Positions 26,182-35,739 of a DNA stretch of 64,000 nt are shown here, in pieces. The translations under genes were made by a program, and so were the position numbers. The DNA comes from Campylobacter devanensis (lineage in GTDB: Bacteria > Campylobacterota > Campylobacteria > Campylobacterales > Campylobacteraceae). Every line of letters starts with the position of its first letter. Position 1 is the first letter of the stretch. The stretch is taken from NCBI RefSeq assembly GCF_002139915.1, contig NZ_CP018788.1, positions 434,001-498,000 on the forward strand. Direction: 5' to 3'. The notes under the pieces were generated by a model, which was given only the letters and a program-made list of their open reading frames with translations, was not told where the DNA came from and did not search any database.

Positions 26182-27560
26182 TAAAGTCCCATTTTAAATG
26201 GATTTAATATATTATTTGGATCAAAGGCTTTTTTGATTGATCTAAATAGTTCCATCTCTCCATCACTAAATGCTAAATGCATAAAAGGAGCTTTTGATAT
26301 TCCAATGCCATGTTCGCCACTTAGCGTTCCACCAAGCTCGATTGTGGCTTTGAAAATTTCTGTGATTGCTCGATGGCCACGCTCGATGGCCTGTGGGTCT
26401 GATTTATCTACCATAACATTTGTATGGACATTGCCATCGCCCGTATGGCCAAAGCAAGGTGTAGTAACATTATATTTAGCTGAAATTTGAGATATTTTAT
26501 CTAAGAGTTCAGGTAGCTTAGAGCGTGGGACGGTGATATCTTCGTTTAATTTCAAGCTACCATACATTGTGATAGCTTGAGAGCAGTTGCGTCTAGCAAA
26601 CCATATATCAGCGCTTTCTTGATCATCTTTTGCTACTTTGAAATCTATGGCACCATTTTGTGTAAAGCAGTTTTTGATAATCTCTAAATCTTCATTGATT
26701 ACATCTAAATTTGGCCCATCCACATCGCTAATCAATATCGCACCCGAATCGACTGGTAAGCCTTTATTAAATTTTTGCTCAACAGCTTTGATGCTTAAAG
26801 AGTCTAAAAACTCCATCGCCACAGGGGTTACACCAGCGGCCATTGTCTTATATACGGCATTCATAGCTGAATTCACACTAGGAAATACCCCCATAGCGGT
26901 CTTTTTGAATTTAGGTTTGGCGATTAATTTTAGAGTTATTTCAGTAATTACTGCTAAGCTACCTTCACTAGCTATCAAAATCCCAGCTATATTGTATCCG
27001 GCGACATCTTTTATCGTTTTTTTACCAGCTCTTATAATCTCCCCATTAGGCAACACAGCACGCAAAGCCATCACATAATCTTTGGTAATTCCATATTTCG
27101 CAGCACGCATTCCGCCGGCATTTTCACTTACATTGCCACCTATGCTACTATAATTTTCACTAGCAGGATCAGGTGGATAAAATAGCCCCACTTCTAATGC
27201 AGCCTTTTGTAAATCCATATTTATCACACCAGGTTGGACTACGGCTACCATATTTTGCATATCTATCTCTAAAATTTTATTCATATGCTTCTCAAAGCTT
27301 AGCACCACTCCGCCACCACTAGCCAATGCGCCACCAGTAAAGCCACTCCCAGCGCCTCTTGGGACGATTATTATCTTATTTTCGTTACAATATTTTAAAA
27401 TTTCACTTACATCATTTTCATCTCTTGGGAATAAAACACCATCTGGTTCATATCGCTTTTTGGTTGCGTCATAGCAGTAGGCTATCTGATGGGCTTTGTC
27501 AAATTTGGCATTATCTTTACCTATTAAATTCTCAAAATATTTTATATGTTTAGAATCCAT
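26181..27560 (-). CDS. glcD: FAD-linked oxidase, GlcD/D-lactate dehydrogenase type
   Basis: 459 residues. The FAD-binding type 4 (PCMH) domain occupies about 40-215, with IIVPRGAGSGFTGGALASGG and IGGNVSENAGGMRAAKYG. The C-terminal FAD-oxidase domain ends with TPCFGHTGDGNVHTN, GGTLSGEHGIGISK and NNILNPFK. It oxidises a 2-hydroxy acid (glycolate or D-lactate) and passes electrons to the quinone pool or to an iron-sulfur partner. No GlcE/GlcF partner lies nearby, which favours a D-lactate-type enzyme, but substrate cannot be fixed from sequence alone. Confidence 0.88.
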   Translation of the reverse strand: MDSKHIKYFENLIGKDNAKFDKAHQIAYCYDATKKRYEPDGVLFPRDENDVSEILKYCNENKIIIVPRGAGSGFTGGALASGGGVVLSFEKHMNKILEIDMQNMVAVVQPGVINMDLQKAALEVGLFYPPDPASENYSSIGGNVSENAGGMRAAKYGITKDYVMALRAVLPNGEIIRAGKKTIKDVAGYNIAGILIASEGSLAVITEITLKLIAKPKFKKTAMGVFPSVNSAMNAVYKTMAAGVTPVAMEFLDSLSIKAVEQKFNKGLPVDSGAILISDVDGPNLDVINEDLEIIKNCFTQNGAIDFKVAKDDQESADIWFARRNCSQAITMYGSLKLNEDITVPRSKLPELLDKISQISAKYNVTTPCFGHTGDGNVHTNVMVDKSDPQAIERGHRAITEIFKATIELGGTLSGEHGIGISKAPFMHLAFSDGEMELFRSIKKAFDPNNILNPFKMGL

Positions 27561-27570
27561 ACTTATCCCC

Positions 27571-28326
27571 TTATCTAGCTAAAAGTTTATTGTAATATTT
27601 GTCATAATTGCCGATTTTAGCACCATCAAGTTTCCAAAATACTGTATCTATATTTTTAATTCTTGTATAAAATGGTACTTCATAATAATCTACACTGCCA
27701 GTTTTAAAGCTTTGCAAAATTTCAAAACTACCACAATCAGCAAAAACAGCCTCTTTATCAAGTGCTATAAATATAAGTCCGGCTGCATTTTGTGCGCACA
27801 TTTTACGAAAATCAGATCGGCTTGGGTTTGGCTTATACTCATAGCTTAAATAAGCAGCTATAATATCAGGATGAATAAAATCAATATTACTAAAAGCTTT
27901 AGTAACTTGATCATAAATTTCTTTGTTTGGGACTACGATTAAAGATCTATTATACATAAAATTTAAAATTACTTCATCGCCAGCTTGTGGCAAGATAGTA
28001 GGGAGTGGAAGTGCTGTTTGTTTAAGCTGGTCAAATAGCTCAAATCTTAAATTTGCATAGCCATCTTTTTTGCTAGTTACAACTGCCCTGGCTATTATGG
28101 TTTTGCTACCATCTTTTAATTTGTGCAACACAACACCACTTGAGCCAACTATAAAGCTATTATTATCTATAATTGTAGCACCACCTTGAGTGGTATTTAA
28201 AATTAGATTGTAGCTTGGTTTTAGATCAAATTTAGCTCCAAAACTAAATGAATATATAGCAAAGATTAAAACTATAATTTTTTTCAATTGCATCCCCTTT
28301 TTGATACTTTTTATAAATTTGGCCAT
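27571..28326 (-). CDS. Exported protein with PgbA N-terminal-like domain
   Basis: 251 residues. After a hydrophobic signal segment (IIVLIFAIYSFSFGAKF) the mature protein has VGSSGVVLHKL, GDEVILNFMYNRSLIVVPN, FIHPDIIAAYLSYEYKPNP and ADCGSFEILQ. By memory these fit the N-terminal domain of Helicobacter PgbA, named for plasminogen binding, though that activity is not implied here; the long lysine-rich C-terminal part of PgbA is missing. The start may instead be the internal Met at 28293 (MQLKK), which gives a cleaner signal peptide. Cys170 and Cys190 could form a disulfide. Confidence 0.65.
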   Translation of the reverse strand: MAKFIKSIKKGMQLKKIIVLIFAIYSFSFGAKFDLKPSYNLILNTTQGGATIIDNNSFIVGSSGVVLHKLKDGSKTIIARAVVTSKKDGYANLRFELFDQLKQTALPLPTILPQAGDEVILNFMYNRSLIVVPNKEIYDQVTKAFSNIDFIHPDIIAAYLSYEYKPNPSRSDFRKMCAQNAAGLIFIALDKEAVFADCGSFEILQSFKTGSVDYYEVPFYTRIKNIDTVFWKLDGAKIGNYDKYYNKLLAR

Positions 28327-28416
28327 AATTATATCTTAGTTTGGGTAAATGTTTGCAATGTGTAAATAATTTTGAGTTATAATTACAATATTAATCTGCT
28401 TCTATTGAGGTTTTTG

Positions 28417-29580
28417 ATGAAAAAATTTATCTTATCTATTTTAGCTTTTATGAATTTACATGCAGTAACTACAAGTGTTGAAGAGCTGACATGGCCGCAA
28501 GGCGATACATTTTTAACCTTTTTAGAGAGACATAATATACCATTATCTATATATTATAATCTCTCAGGCGAGGATAAAGAGTTAGCTAGTGAGTTAAGCG
28601 CTGGGACGAAATTTCAAATTTTGCGTGATTCAAATAATAATATTAGTCAAATTTTATTACCTATTAGCAATGAGATTCAAATTCATGTTTTTAAAGATTT
28701 TAATAACCATTATAGTCTAGATTTTATCCCAATTGTCTATGAAAATGAAAATTTTGTACTAAATGTAGAGATAAATGACTCTCCATATAGAGAGATAAAA
28801 AGAGCAACAAATGATGAAGCACTAGCTAATTCGTTTAATAAAGCTTTTAGTGGAAGCGTAAATTTTAAAACGCTTCAAAAGGGCGATCGACTGGCTATAG
28901 TATATGAGCGTAAAAAGCGCTTAGGTAAATATATCGGCGAACCAAATATCAAAGTTGCTATGATAGAGACTAGGGGAAAGCCAAATTATATATATAAATT
29001 TAATGATGCGTTTTATGATCCTAATGGAAGAGAGCTTGAAAATTTCTTATTGATTAAGCCTGTGCCAAATGCTAGAATTAGCTCAAGATTTAATCCTAAA
29101 AGATTTCATCCAGTATTAAAAAGATATAGAGCGCATTTAGGTACTGATTATGCTGCGCCAAGAGGGACAAAGATATATGCCGCTGGTGATGGTGTGGTGA
29201 GCTTTGTAGGCAATAAAGGCGGATATGGCAAGACTGTTACTATCCAGCACTCAAGTGGATATATGACACTTTATGCGCATTTAAATGGTTATGCTAAAGG
29301 TATTAAAAAGGGTAAAAAAGTAAAAAAAGGTCAGTTAATAGCCTATGTAGGAAGCACTGGTTTAAGCACTGGACCGCATCTACACTTGGGATTATACAAA
29401 AATGGCAACGCTATAAATCCAGAATCTGTAGTCAAAATCACAAAATCCGAGCTAAATAAAAACCAAAAAATTGAATTTAACAAGCTAAAAGATAGCCTAA
29501 ATAACCAAATTCAAGCTAGTTTCAAAGATCATATAAATAAAGCACCGCTTGAAGATATATCAAATATAACAGAGATATAA
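28417..29580 (+). CDS. M23-family peptidoglycan endopeptidase
   Basis: 387 residues, exported. The frame opens at 28372, but the ATG at 28417 follows ATTGAGG at normal distance and gives a signal peptide MKKFILSILAFMNLHAV. The C-terminal M23 (LytM) domain has the zinc ligands in RAHLGTDYAAP (His, Asp) and TLYAHLN plus GPHLHLGLYKNG. The N-terminal part resembles the domain that covers the active site in Csd1/Pgp3-type shape enzymes. It likely cuts peptidoglycan cross-links and helps set helical cell shape, as known for this family in Campylobacter and Helicobacter. It is followed 2 bases later by mgtE. Confidence 0.88.
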   Translation: MKKFILSILAFMNLHAVTTSVEELTWPQGDTFLTFLERHNIPLSIYYNLSGEDKELASELSAGTKFQILRDSNNNISQILLPISNEIQIHVFKDFNNHYSLDFIPIVYENENFVLNVEINDSPYREIKRATNDEALANSFNKAFSGSVNFKTLQKGDRLAIVYERKKRLGKYIGEPNIKVAMIETRGKPNYIYKFNDAFYDPNGRELENFLLIKPVPNARISSRFNPKRFHPVLKRYRAHLGTDYAAPRGTKIYAAGDGVVSFVGNKGGYGKTVTIQHSSGYMTLYAHLNGYAKGIKKGKKVKKGQLIAYVGSTGLSTGPHLHLGLYKNGNAINPESVVKITKSELNKNQKIEFNKLKDSLNNQIQASFKDHINKAPLEDISNITEI

Positions 29581-29582
29581 TC

Positions 29583-30938
29583 ATGCCAAATTCAAATTTA
29601 GAAGAGGTAAAAGAACAGCTTCAAAAACATATCGTAGATGAGAATGAGTTAAGTCCAGCTGATGTAGCAAGCCATTTAAAAAGGCTAAAAATCCTTGATG
29701 AGGATGAGTATGCTAAATATTTAGAAAAGCTTGATGCGCAAACTCTTGGTGAAGCAGCTATGGAGATGCCTGATCACATGCTGCGAGATGTGATAGAAAA
29801 TCTTCCAAATGACAAGATAGCTGAAGCAATCGATGAGCTAGAAAGCGATGACGCAACTGACCTTATACAGATTATAGAAGAGATAGATGAAGAAAAGGCT
29901 AAGGAGTTATTTAGCTCGCTTGAAATAGATAGTCAAAAAGAGATTAGCAAGCTTATAAATTATGAAGATAACGAAGCTGGCGCATATATGCAAACAGAGC
30001 TATTTAGTGCTAGATTAGATGAGAGTTTAAGTAGTGCTATAGCTAGATTTCGCATAATGAAGCAAGAAGATAAGATAGAAAATGTTTTTTCGCTTTTTGT
30101 TGTAGATGAAGAGGGCGTATTAAAACATACAATCGCACTTGAGGATCTTATAACATATGATTTTAATCTAAATTTAAGCCAAATAGTGAGCGAAGATGAG
30201 GAGAGATTTAAACCACATTTTGCTATTGATAGTGATGATATTAAAGTAGCTGTGGATATTATTATGGATTATGATTTGAGCGCTATTGCTGTGACTAATA
30301 GAGCCGGGGTTTTGCTAGGGCGGATCACCACTGATGATATACATGACTTTTTAGAGCAGAGTGCCACGGAGCAGATTTATAATCTTGCTGGGGTTGATGA
30401 TGATGCTGAAGAAGAGGGATTAGTAAAGACTGGCCGTGCTAGGGCGGCTTGGTTGTTTGTGAATTTAATCACGGCGATTTTGGGCGTTATTGTGATTGGA
30501 TTTTTTGAAAAGTCTATTGAGAGCTTGGTTGCTTTAGCTGTTTTGATGCCAATAGTAGCTAGTATGGGTGGCAACGCTGGTAATCAAACACTAGCTGTTA
30601 CGGTAAGGAGATTGGCCCTTGGTGAGATAGGGATTGGGGATTTTTGGGTGGTGCTGAAAAAAGAGATTATAATGGCTATTTTTAACTCTTTTATCTTTGC
30701 TCTATTTTTAGGTATTTTGGTGGGGCTTTGGTTTGATAAGCCGATGCTTGGAGTAGTCATAGCAATAGCACTTGTGGCTAATATCATTATGGCGGCATTT
30801 TTAGGGACATTTATCCCGCTTAGTTTAAAGAGAATAGGGCTTGATCCCGCTGTTGGTAGCACTGTGTTTTTAACTACAGCGACAGATATTATAGGATTTT
30901 TTGTATTTTTAGGATTAGCGACATGGATTTTACTATAA
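29583..30938 (+). CDS. mgtE: MgtE-type magnesium transporter
   Basis: 451 residues. The N-terminal MgtE domain (about 20-125, with LESDDATDLIQIIEE), paired CBS domains (about 130-255) and five C-terminal membrane helices are present. The pore signature MPIVASMGGNAGNQTLAVTV lies in the membrane part and contains the NAGNQ motif; the conserved Asp of the last helix is in LTTATDIIGF. It carries Mg2+ into the cell, gated by the CBS domains. Its end overlaps the Nudix gene by 16 bases. Confidence 0.95.
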   Translation: MPNSNLEEVKEQLQKHIVDENELSPADVASHLKRLKILDEDEYAKYLEKLDAQTLGEAAMEMPDHMLRDVIENLPNDKIAEAIDELESDDATDLIQIIEEIDEEKAKELFSSLEIDSQKEISKLINYEDNEAGAYMQTELFSARLDESLSSAIARFRIMKQEDKIENVFSLFVVDEEGVLKHTIALEDLITYDFNLNLSQIVSEDEERFKPHFAIDSDDIKVAVDIIMDYDLSAIAVTNRAGVLLGRITTDDIHDFLEQSATEQIYNLAGVDDDAEEEGLVKTGRARAAWLFVNLITAILGVIVIGFFEKSIESLVALAVLMPIVASMGGNAGNQTLAVTVRRLALGEIGIGDFWVVLKKEIIMAIFNSFIFALFLGILVGLWFDKPMLGVVIAIALVANIIMAAFLGTFIPLSLKRIGLDPAVGSTVFLTTATDIIGFFVFLGLATWILL

Positions 30939-31516
30939 GCGATTTAAGAGTTGTAGCATTAAAAGAGTCAAAATTTGTAAAGCCTTTTAGTATCTTATAT
31001 ACTCAAGATGGCAAGGATAAACGCTGGGATTGCGTAGAGGCGCATGATAGCGTGAGTTGCTTGCTCTATCATAGGGAATTTGAGTCGTTTTTGTTTGTTA
31101 GGCAGTTTCGCCCATCTGTATGGTACTATCAAGAAAAAAATCAAACTCCAATCAAAAATGGCCTTACATATGAGCTTTGTGCGGGTATTATGGATAAGGG
31201 GCTAGATGCTAAAGCAACTATGATCGAAGAGATTATGGAAGAAACTGGATATAGTATAGATAATATAGAGCGAGTTACTAGCAGCTTTACTGCACTTGGA
31301 TTTGGAGCGAATGCTCAAACGCTATTTTATGGTGAGATTGATGAGAGTATGAAGGTTTCAAGTGGTGGCGGTGTTGATGATGAGAAGATAGAACTAATCT
31401 TTATAAAGCGTGATGAGATTCTAAGCTTTATATATGATGAGAGTAAGGTTAAAGCACCAAATTTACAATTTTCGATTCTTTGGTGGATGATAAATAAAAA
31501 GGCTAAATTTGATTAA
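30923..31516 (+). CDS. Nudix hydrolase with a divergent Nudix box
   Basis: 197 residues. The fold is recognisable (VRQFRPSVWY, YELCAGIMDKG, EEIMEETGYS, SSFTALGFGANAQ), close to ADP-ribose/UDP-sugar pyrophosphatases. In the box G-x5-E-x7-R-E-U-x-E-E-x-G-U the first Glu is Leu and the Arg is Glu, while the metal-binding EExG core remains. It probably cleaves a nucleoside diphosphate linked to a sugar or similar group. It is coupled to mgtE (16-base overlap), and its end overlaps the convergent cation-efflux gene by 4 bases. Confidence 0.8.
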   Translation: MDFTISDLRVVALKESKFVKPFSILYTQDGKDKRWDCVEAHDSVSCLLYHREFESFLFVRQFRPSVWYYQEKNQTPIKNGLTYELCAGIMDKGLDAKATMIEEIMEETGYSIDNIERVTSSFTALGFGANAQTLFYGEIDESMKVSSGGGVDDEKIELIFIKRDEILSFIYDESKVKAPNLQFSILWWMINKKAKFD

Positions 31517-32475
31517 AGCCATTTTGGGTTTTTAGTGAAGCTCACACTTAGCCAAATTTTATAACTTGGAATCTCAAGCCCTCGTTCTATCTCATCTCTG
31601 ATTAGATCCATCTCATCTATATTTTGAATTTTAAATGACTCTCCCATTAAGATATTTACCTCAATCATAAAAAATCTTCCGCTTTTTGCTACATGCGTAT
31701 CATAGTCGCTAAAATTATATTTTTTGGATATATTTTGAAGTAGGGTATCTATCTTCTCATCCATATCTTTTGGTGCGACCATCACCAAATCGGCTAAATT
31801 TTTTATAAAAACCTTAAGTGGCATAACACCTAAAATCATTGAAAGTACTACTAAAAGCCCTGGATCAAGGTATTTAGCCCATTCTGTTTGGCTCTCTCTA
31901 TCAAATAGCCAAACTGTTCCAAAAACTACAAATCCACCTAGATATAGCACACTATCAATTAGCCACTCAAGACTATCAACTGAGATTAGAGGAGATTGTA
32001 AAATTTTGGCTTGATATGATGTAAAAAGCCAAATTCCAATAGATAAGATCATAGAGAAAAATGAGTAAAGCATAGCCTTATCAAATTCAACTTCATATCC
32101 ACCAGATAAAATCGCCTGAATTCCATTAACCATCGCATACATACATAACAAGAGTAAAATTAGGCTTTTAAATAGATTCACCATTGGCTCAAAGCGCATA
32201 TATCCATACTGAAAGGTATCATCATCTTCTTTGTATATAAATTTAGATGTGATAACGCTAAGCAGTATTAAGATAATTGATAAAAATGCTACTAATCCAT
32301 CAAAAATAATTGCCTTAGAACCAATATAAATTCCATAAGCAATTCCAAAAACTGCTAGCACTACAGCACAAGCTAGTGAAATCTTTAAAACAAACTGCTC
32401 TTTTTTACACTGCATTAAAGGCTGTTCGACATTATTTCTAACTTTTTTATATTTATTATGTGGACGCTTTATCAT
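31513..32475 (-). CDS. Cation diffusion facilitator-type membrane transporter
   Basis: 320 residues with about six membrane helices (about 30-230) and a C-terminal cytoplasmic domain. The segment VDSLEWLIDSVLYLGG corresponds to helix 5 of CDF transporters, and GIYIGSKAIIFDGLVAFLS to helix 2. The usual His-containing metal-site motif (HxxxD) is replaced by D-only versions, so it is a divergent subgroup and may move a metal other than zinc. It is the last gene of the dut-EI24-Na/Pi operon, 6 bases after the symporter. Confidence 0.75.
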   Translation of the reverse strand: MIKRPHNKYKKVRNNVEQPLMQCKKEQFVLKISLACAVVLAVFGIAYGIYIGSKAIIFDGLVAFLSIILILLSVITSKFIYKEDDDTFQYGYMRFEPMVNLFKSLILLLLCMYAMVNGIQAILSGGYEVEFDKAMLYSFFSMILSIGIWLFTSYQAKILQSPLISVDSLEWLIDSVLYLGGFVVFGTVWLFDRESQTEWAKYLDPGLLVVLSMILGVMPLKVFIKNLADLVMVAPKDMDEKIDTLLQNISKKYNFSDYDTHVAKSGRFFMIEVNILMGESFKIQNIDEMDLIRDEIERGLEIPSYKIWLSVSFTKNPKWL

Positions 32476-32481
32476 ATTCTA

Positions 32482-34233
32482 TCACGCAGTTATACTTTCA
32501 TTTAATGATTGATTGTGATGATGTGCAAATATCATCTCAGCAACCTTTAGCATACCTTTAGTTATATTCTTCATCAGTGCCGTATCATTCATAAGAGAAG
32601 TTGCCATTTTATTGGTAATTTTTTTATTTATGATTAGCACATCAAAGTTAAACTCACTATCATATGCATTGTAAATTTTGCGTAGATTTTTTATTTGAGC
32701 TTCTAATTCATCTATATCTTTAATGCTTGCAATATTATACATAATGCGAAGGCACTCTAACATCTCAACTCTTAATCTATCATACTCTTCTTTGGCATAT
32801 TGGTTAGAACTAGTGATATATTTAAAGACATTTGGTTGAGTATTTTTCATATCCTTTAGCGTCTCAGCCATAATTAGTGCTGCATGTCTAATATCCATAA
32901 ATTTACTTAACTGTTCAGGTTTTGCATTGGTTCCAGCTAATATAGCGTAGTCGATGATTTGACTATAAATCTCTTTAAATCTATTGTTATATAGTTCATC
33001 ATAATCCATTTTAATTGGAGTTTGGCGTAGCTTTATTATATCTTTTGCTGAAATATCACTATTTTGGATATCGCTGTTACTTATACTAATAGCTTTAGCT
33101 ATAATGGAGTTTGCATTAGAATAAAGATGTAAAAGCTCCTTGCCAAGTACTTCAAGCGCACTATCAGGGAATTGCAAGGATTTCTCATCAAGATATTTAG
33201 CGCTATCGATTTTACTTCTTTTGCTTGAGTCTTTCATATATTTATTTAAAAGTTTTTCCATAAATGGAATAAGTGGGTAAAATATAATAACCCCTAATGC
33301 GTTAAAATATGATAAGAATACTGCTAGTTTAAGAGTGTAATCATCATCTGCGATTCCAAAATATGCACTAGTTACATCAGTAATATACATAAAAGGTACG
33401 ATTAGTATAACGCTAATAATTGCACATGTTACATTAAATAACACATGAGCAACAGTGAGCTTTTTACCATCCATATTTGCATTTAAGGAGCCAATAATTG
33501 CCATCACAGTTGAGCCGACATTTGAGCCAATGGCAATACCAACAGCATTATCATAGGTTATCTGTCCTACACTTAGTGCTGCTAAAGCTAGAGTAATAGA
33601 TGCGTGCGAGCTTTGGATTAATACCGTAACTATAATTCCTACAAAGGTATAAACAATCAACCCAGCCATTCCAGACATCGCAAATTGCGATAGATCAATG
33701 CTATCTTTGATATGATCAAAGCCGCCTTTCATATAAGATATTCCAAGAAATAAAAGACCGATACTAAATAAAAAATATCCAAAACCTTTAATTTTTTCAG
33801 TTTTATTTACCATACATAACATACCTATAACTATTAAAGGCATAGAGTAAGCAGCGATATTTACCTTTAGACCAAAACCAGCCAAAAACCAGCCAGTAGT
33901 AATAGTGGCTAAATTTATTCCATAAATGATAGCTAAACCTGAGGCTAATGTGATTAGCCCAGCACTTAAAAATGATATTGCAAGAACGCTAACAAGGCCG
34001 CTTGATTGCATTACTGTAGCGCTAACTGCACCAAATAAAAAGCTTTGGAAGTTTCTTTTTGTCATTTTTTTTAAAAATTTATCTAGACTTGCCATCATAG
34101 AAAAACTTTTTTCTAATACACTCATAGCATATAAAAATATACAAATTCCAAAAATAATAGTAAGAAAGCTTTGGCTAAGATACATTAATACGCAGGTTAA
34201 ACCAATAAAACCAAAAAATAGAATATTTTTCAT
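32482..34233 (-). CDS. Na/Pi-cotransporter II-related protein with PhoU-like tail
   Basis: 583 residues. The N-terminal half has two inverted NaPi repeats with the QSS signatures (TVMQSSGLVSVLAI and TVLIQSSHASITLAL) and 8-9 membrane helices. The C-terminal part (about 370-570) is a helical PhoU-like cytoplasmic domain. It takes up phosphate with sodium or acts as an efflux valve for it. It overlaps the EI24 gene by one base and precedes the CDF gene. Confidence 0.9.
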   Translation of the reverse strand: MKNILFFGFIGLTCVLMYLSQSFLTIIFGICIFLYAMSVLEKSFSMMASLDKFLKKMTKRNFQSFLFGAVSATVMQSSGLVSVLAISFLSAGLITLASGLAIIYGINLATITTGWFLAGFGLKVNIAAYSMPLIVIGMLCMVNKTEKIKGFGYFLFSIGLLFLGISYMKGGFDHIKDSIDLSQFAMSGMAGLIVYTFVGIIVTVLIQSSHASITLALAALSVGQITYDNAVGIAIGSNVGSTVMAIIGSLNANMDGKKLTVAHVLFNVTCAIISVILIVPFMYITDVTSAYFGIADDDYTLKLAVFLSYFNALGVIIFYPLIPFMEKLLNKYMKDSSKRSKIDSAKYLDEKSLQFPDSALEVLGKELLHLYSNANSIIAKAISISNSDIQNSDISAKDIIKLRQTPIKMDYDELYNNRFKEIYSQIIDYAILAGTNAKPEQLSKFMDIRHAALIMAETLKDMKNTQPNVFKYITSSNQYAKEEYDRLRVEMLECLRIMYNIASIKDIDELEAQIKNLRKIYNAYDSEFNFDVLIINKKITNKMATSLMNDTALMKNITKGMLKVAEMIFAHHHNQSLNESITA

Positions 34234-34949
34234 TAAAATCCTCTTGAATTTTTCTCTAACAATATATGACTTAAAAATATTACAAAGAATATTTGTAAAA
34301 ATAATCCAACAAATGGCACTAATGTTAGAATATAAAATAGTACTGAAGCGCTAAAAAATTTAACCCCACCACCTTTTTGCATATCTATTTCAAAGATTAA
34401 GCTATCAGAAGTATTACTAGCTATATCAATGAGCATTAGGCGATAAAATAGATAAAAAAATGGTAAATTTAGAATAAATAAATTTAACACAGGAATAAAT
34501 AAAAGGGGTATACATATTAAAAATATTAGAATAAATTTAATAATCGTACTACCAATTAGCTTAAAAACATGCATATTACTAGGTAGTGGAGTTGAGTTAT
34601 AGCCATAATACTTATCGTTTATATATTTAACTACATATGGTGTTAAAAATCCAGTTATAATACCTGCAATTGCTACACTTAATAAAATAGCTAAAAATAT
34701 ACTAATTAGATAAAATGATGAAGTTATCATAAACTGCACAACGCTAAGAGATAAAAGCCACGCTATAAATCCATCTCCATTAGCATATGCTTCAATGCTA
34801 GGACGGGCTAAAATGCTAAAAACATCACCGCCAAAATATATCACTAACCCAATCAAGCTTCCAAGTGAAATAAAAAGCGGCAAAAATGAAAGTGCTAAAA
34901 ATCTAAAAGTTAAAAAGTCGCTCAGCGAGCGTTTGATTATACTATTCAT
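34233..34949 (-). CDS. EI24/CysZ-like membrane protein
   Basis: 238 residues with about five hydrophobic segments. PFFYLFYRLMLIDIAS and NSIIKRSLSDFLTFRFLALS fit the EI24 domain family, which includes the sulfate transporter CysZ. Function in Campylobacter is not known. It is coupled on both sides (ATGA with the dUTPase gene, one base with the Na/Pi gene). Confidence 0.75.
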   Translation of the reverse strand: MNSIIKRSLSDFLTFRFLALSFLPLFISLGSLIGLVIYFGGDVFSILARPSIEAYANGDGFIAWLLSLSVVQFMITSSFYLISIFLAILLSVAIAGIITGFLTPYVVKYINDKYYGYNSTPLPSNMHVFKLIGSTIIKFILIFLICIPLLFIPVLNLFILNLPFFYLFYRLMLIDIASNTSDSLIFEIDMQKGGGVKFFSASVLFYILTLVPFVGLFLQIFFVIFLSHILLEKNSRGF

Positions 34950-35641
34950 TTGATATTTTGGTAGGCAGTTTTAAGTTTAGCGTAAATTTCATTTACGCTA
35001 CTAGCGCCATTTTGTAAAATTTCATTCATCACAGCATTATCCTCTACACCATTCCAAATTTTTATATAGCTTCCATCTTTATAGCCGTGATCTTGACGGA
35101 ATTTATTTAAAACATTTTTGCCAATATAGATATTAAATAGCTTTTGTAAATTTACTCCACATTTTAATGAAACCCTAAAATAATCTCTTAAAAGGTCGAA
35201 GAAATTTATATTAAATCCACTGCAGCGATTTATAATTAGCTCAGTATCGTTTATAATTTCATAGATACTATACTCTTTTATATTATATGGCTCTTTACAA
35301 AACTCATTAAATCCACTAGTTGATACTATATCATCAGTTAAATTATCAATATCGCCAAGGGAATTTATCTTATACTTCTCTAGTCCAAGACTCATAATAA
35401 AGTGCCAAATATCAACAATTTCAATGGCAATATTGTCTACATCTAGTGGAGAATTTATAGCTTTCCAATGTTTCCACGCAAAGCTATCAATTAGCTCAGC
35501 ACACTCCATATAAATGCAACGTTTCCAGCTAATTAATTTACCATCTTTAGTATGCCCCATCTCCCAGCCAATACCATTAGTATCATCATTTAATTGCTGT
35601 TGGAGATTTAACATCTCTTTTATTAAATTTCTATACATCAT
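34946..35641 (-). CDS. dut: Dimeric all-alpha dUTPase
   Basis: 231 residues. The metal motifs of all-alpha NTP pyrophosphatases are present: MECAELIDSFAWKHWK (E-x2-E pair, with the WKHWK uracil-site stretch) and NIAIEIVDIWHFIMSL (E-x2-D). It hydrolyses dUTP to dUMP to keep uracil out of DNA. Campylobacter uses this dimeric type in place of the trimeric Dut. First gene of a four-gene minus-strand operon. Confidence 0.93.
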   Translation of the reverse strand: MMYRNLIKEMLNLQQQLNDDTNGIGWEMGHTKDGKLISWKRCIYMECAELIDSFAWKHWKAINSPLDVDNIAIEIVDIWHFIMSLGLEKYKINSLGDIDNLTDDIVSTSGFNEFCKEPYNIKEYSIYEIINDTELIINRCSGFNINFFDLLRDYFRVSLKCGVNLQKLFNIYIGKNVLNKFRQDHGYKDGSYIKIWNGVEDNAVMNEILQNGASSVNEIYAKLKTAYQNIK

Positions 35642-35710
35642 AATCTACGCCTTAAAATTTGAAATCTAAGATTATACAGTAAATTTGTTTAATTATATAT
35701 GAAATTTGGT

Positions 35711-35739
35711 CTAAAAAAGCTTGCTAAAGTAGCAAGCTT
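35711..35739 (-). terminator. Strong terminator overlapping the stop of the 177-residue gene
   Basis: On the minus strand AAGCTTGCTA pairs perfectly with TAGCAAGCTT (10 pairs, 3-base loop) and runs straight into TTTTTT. The hairpin begins within the stop codon of the gene ending at 35738. In the other orientation it is only a hairpin without a T run. Confidence 0.85.
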
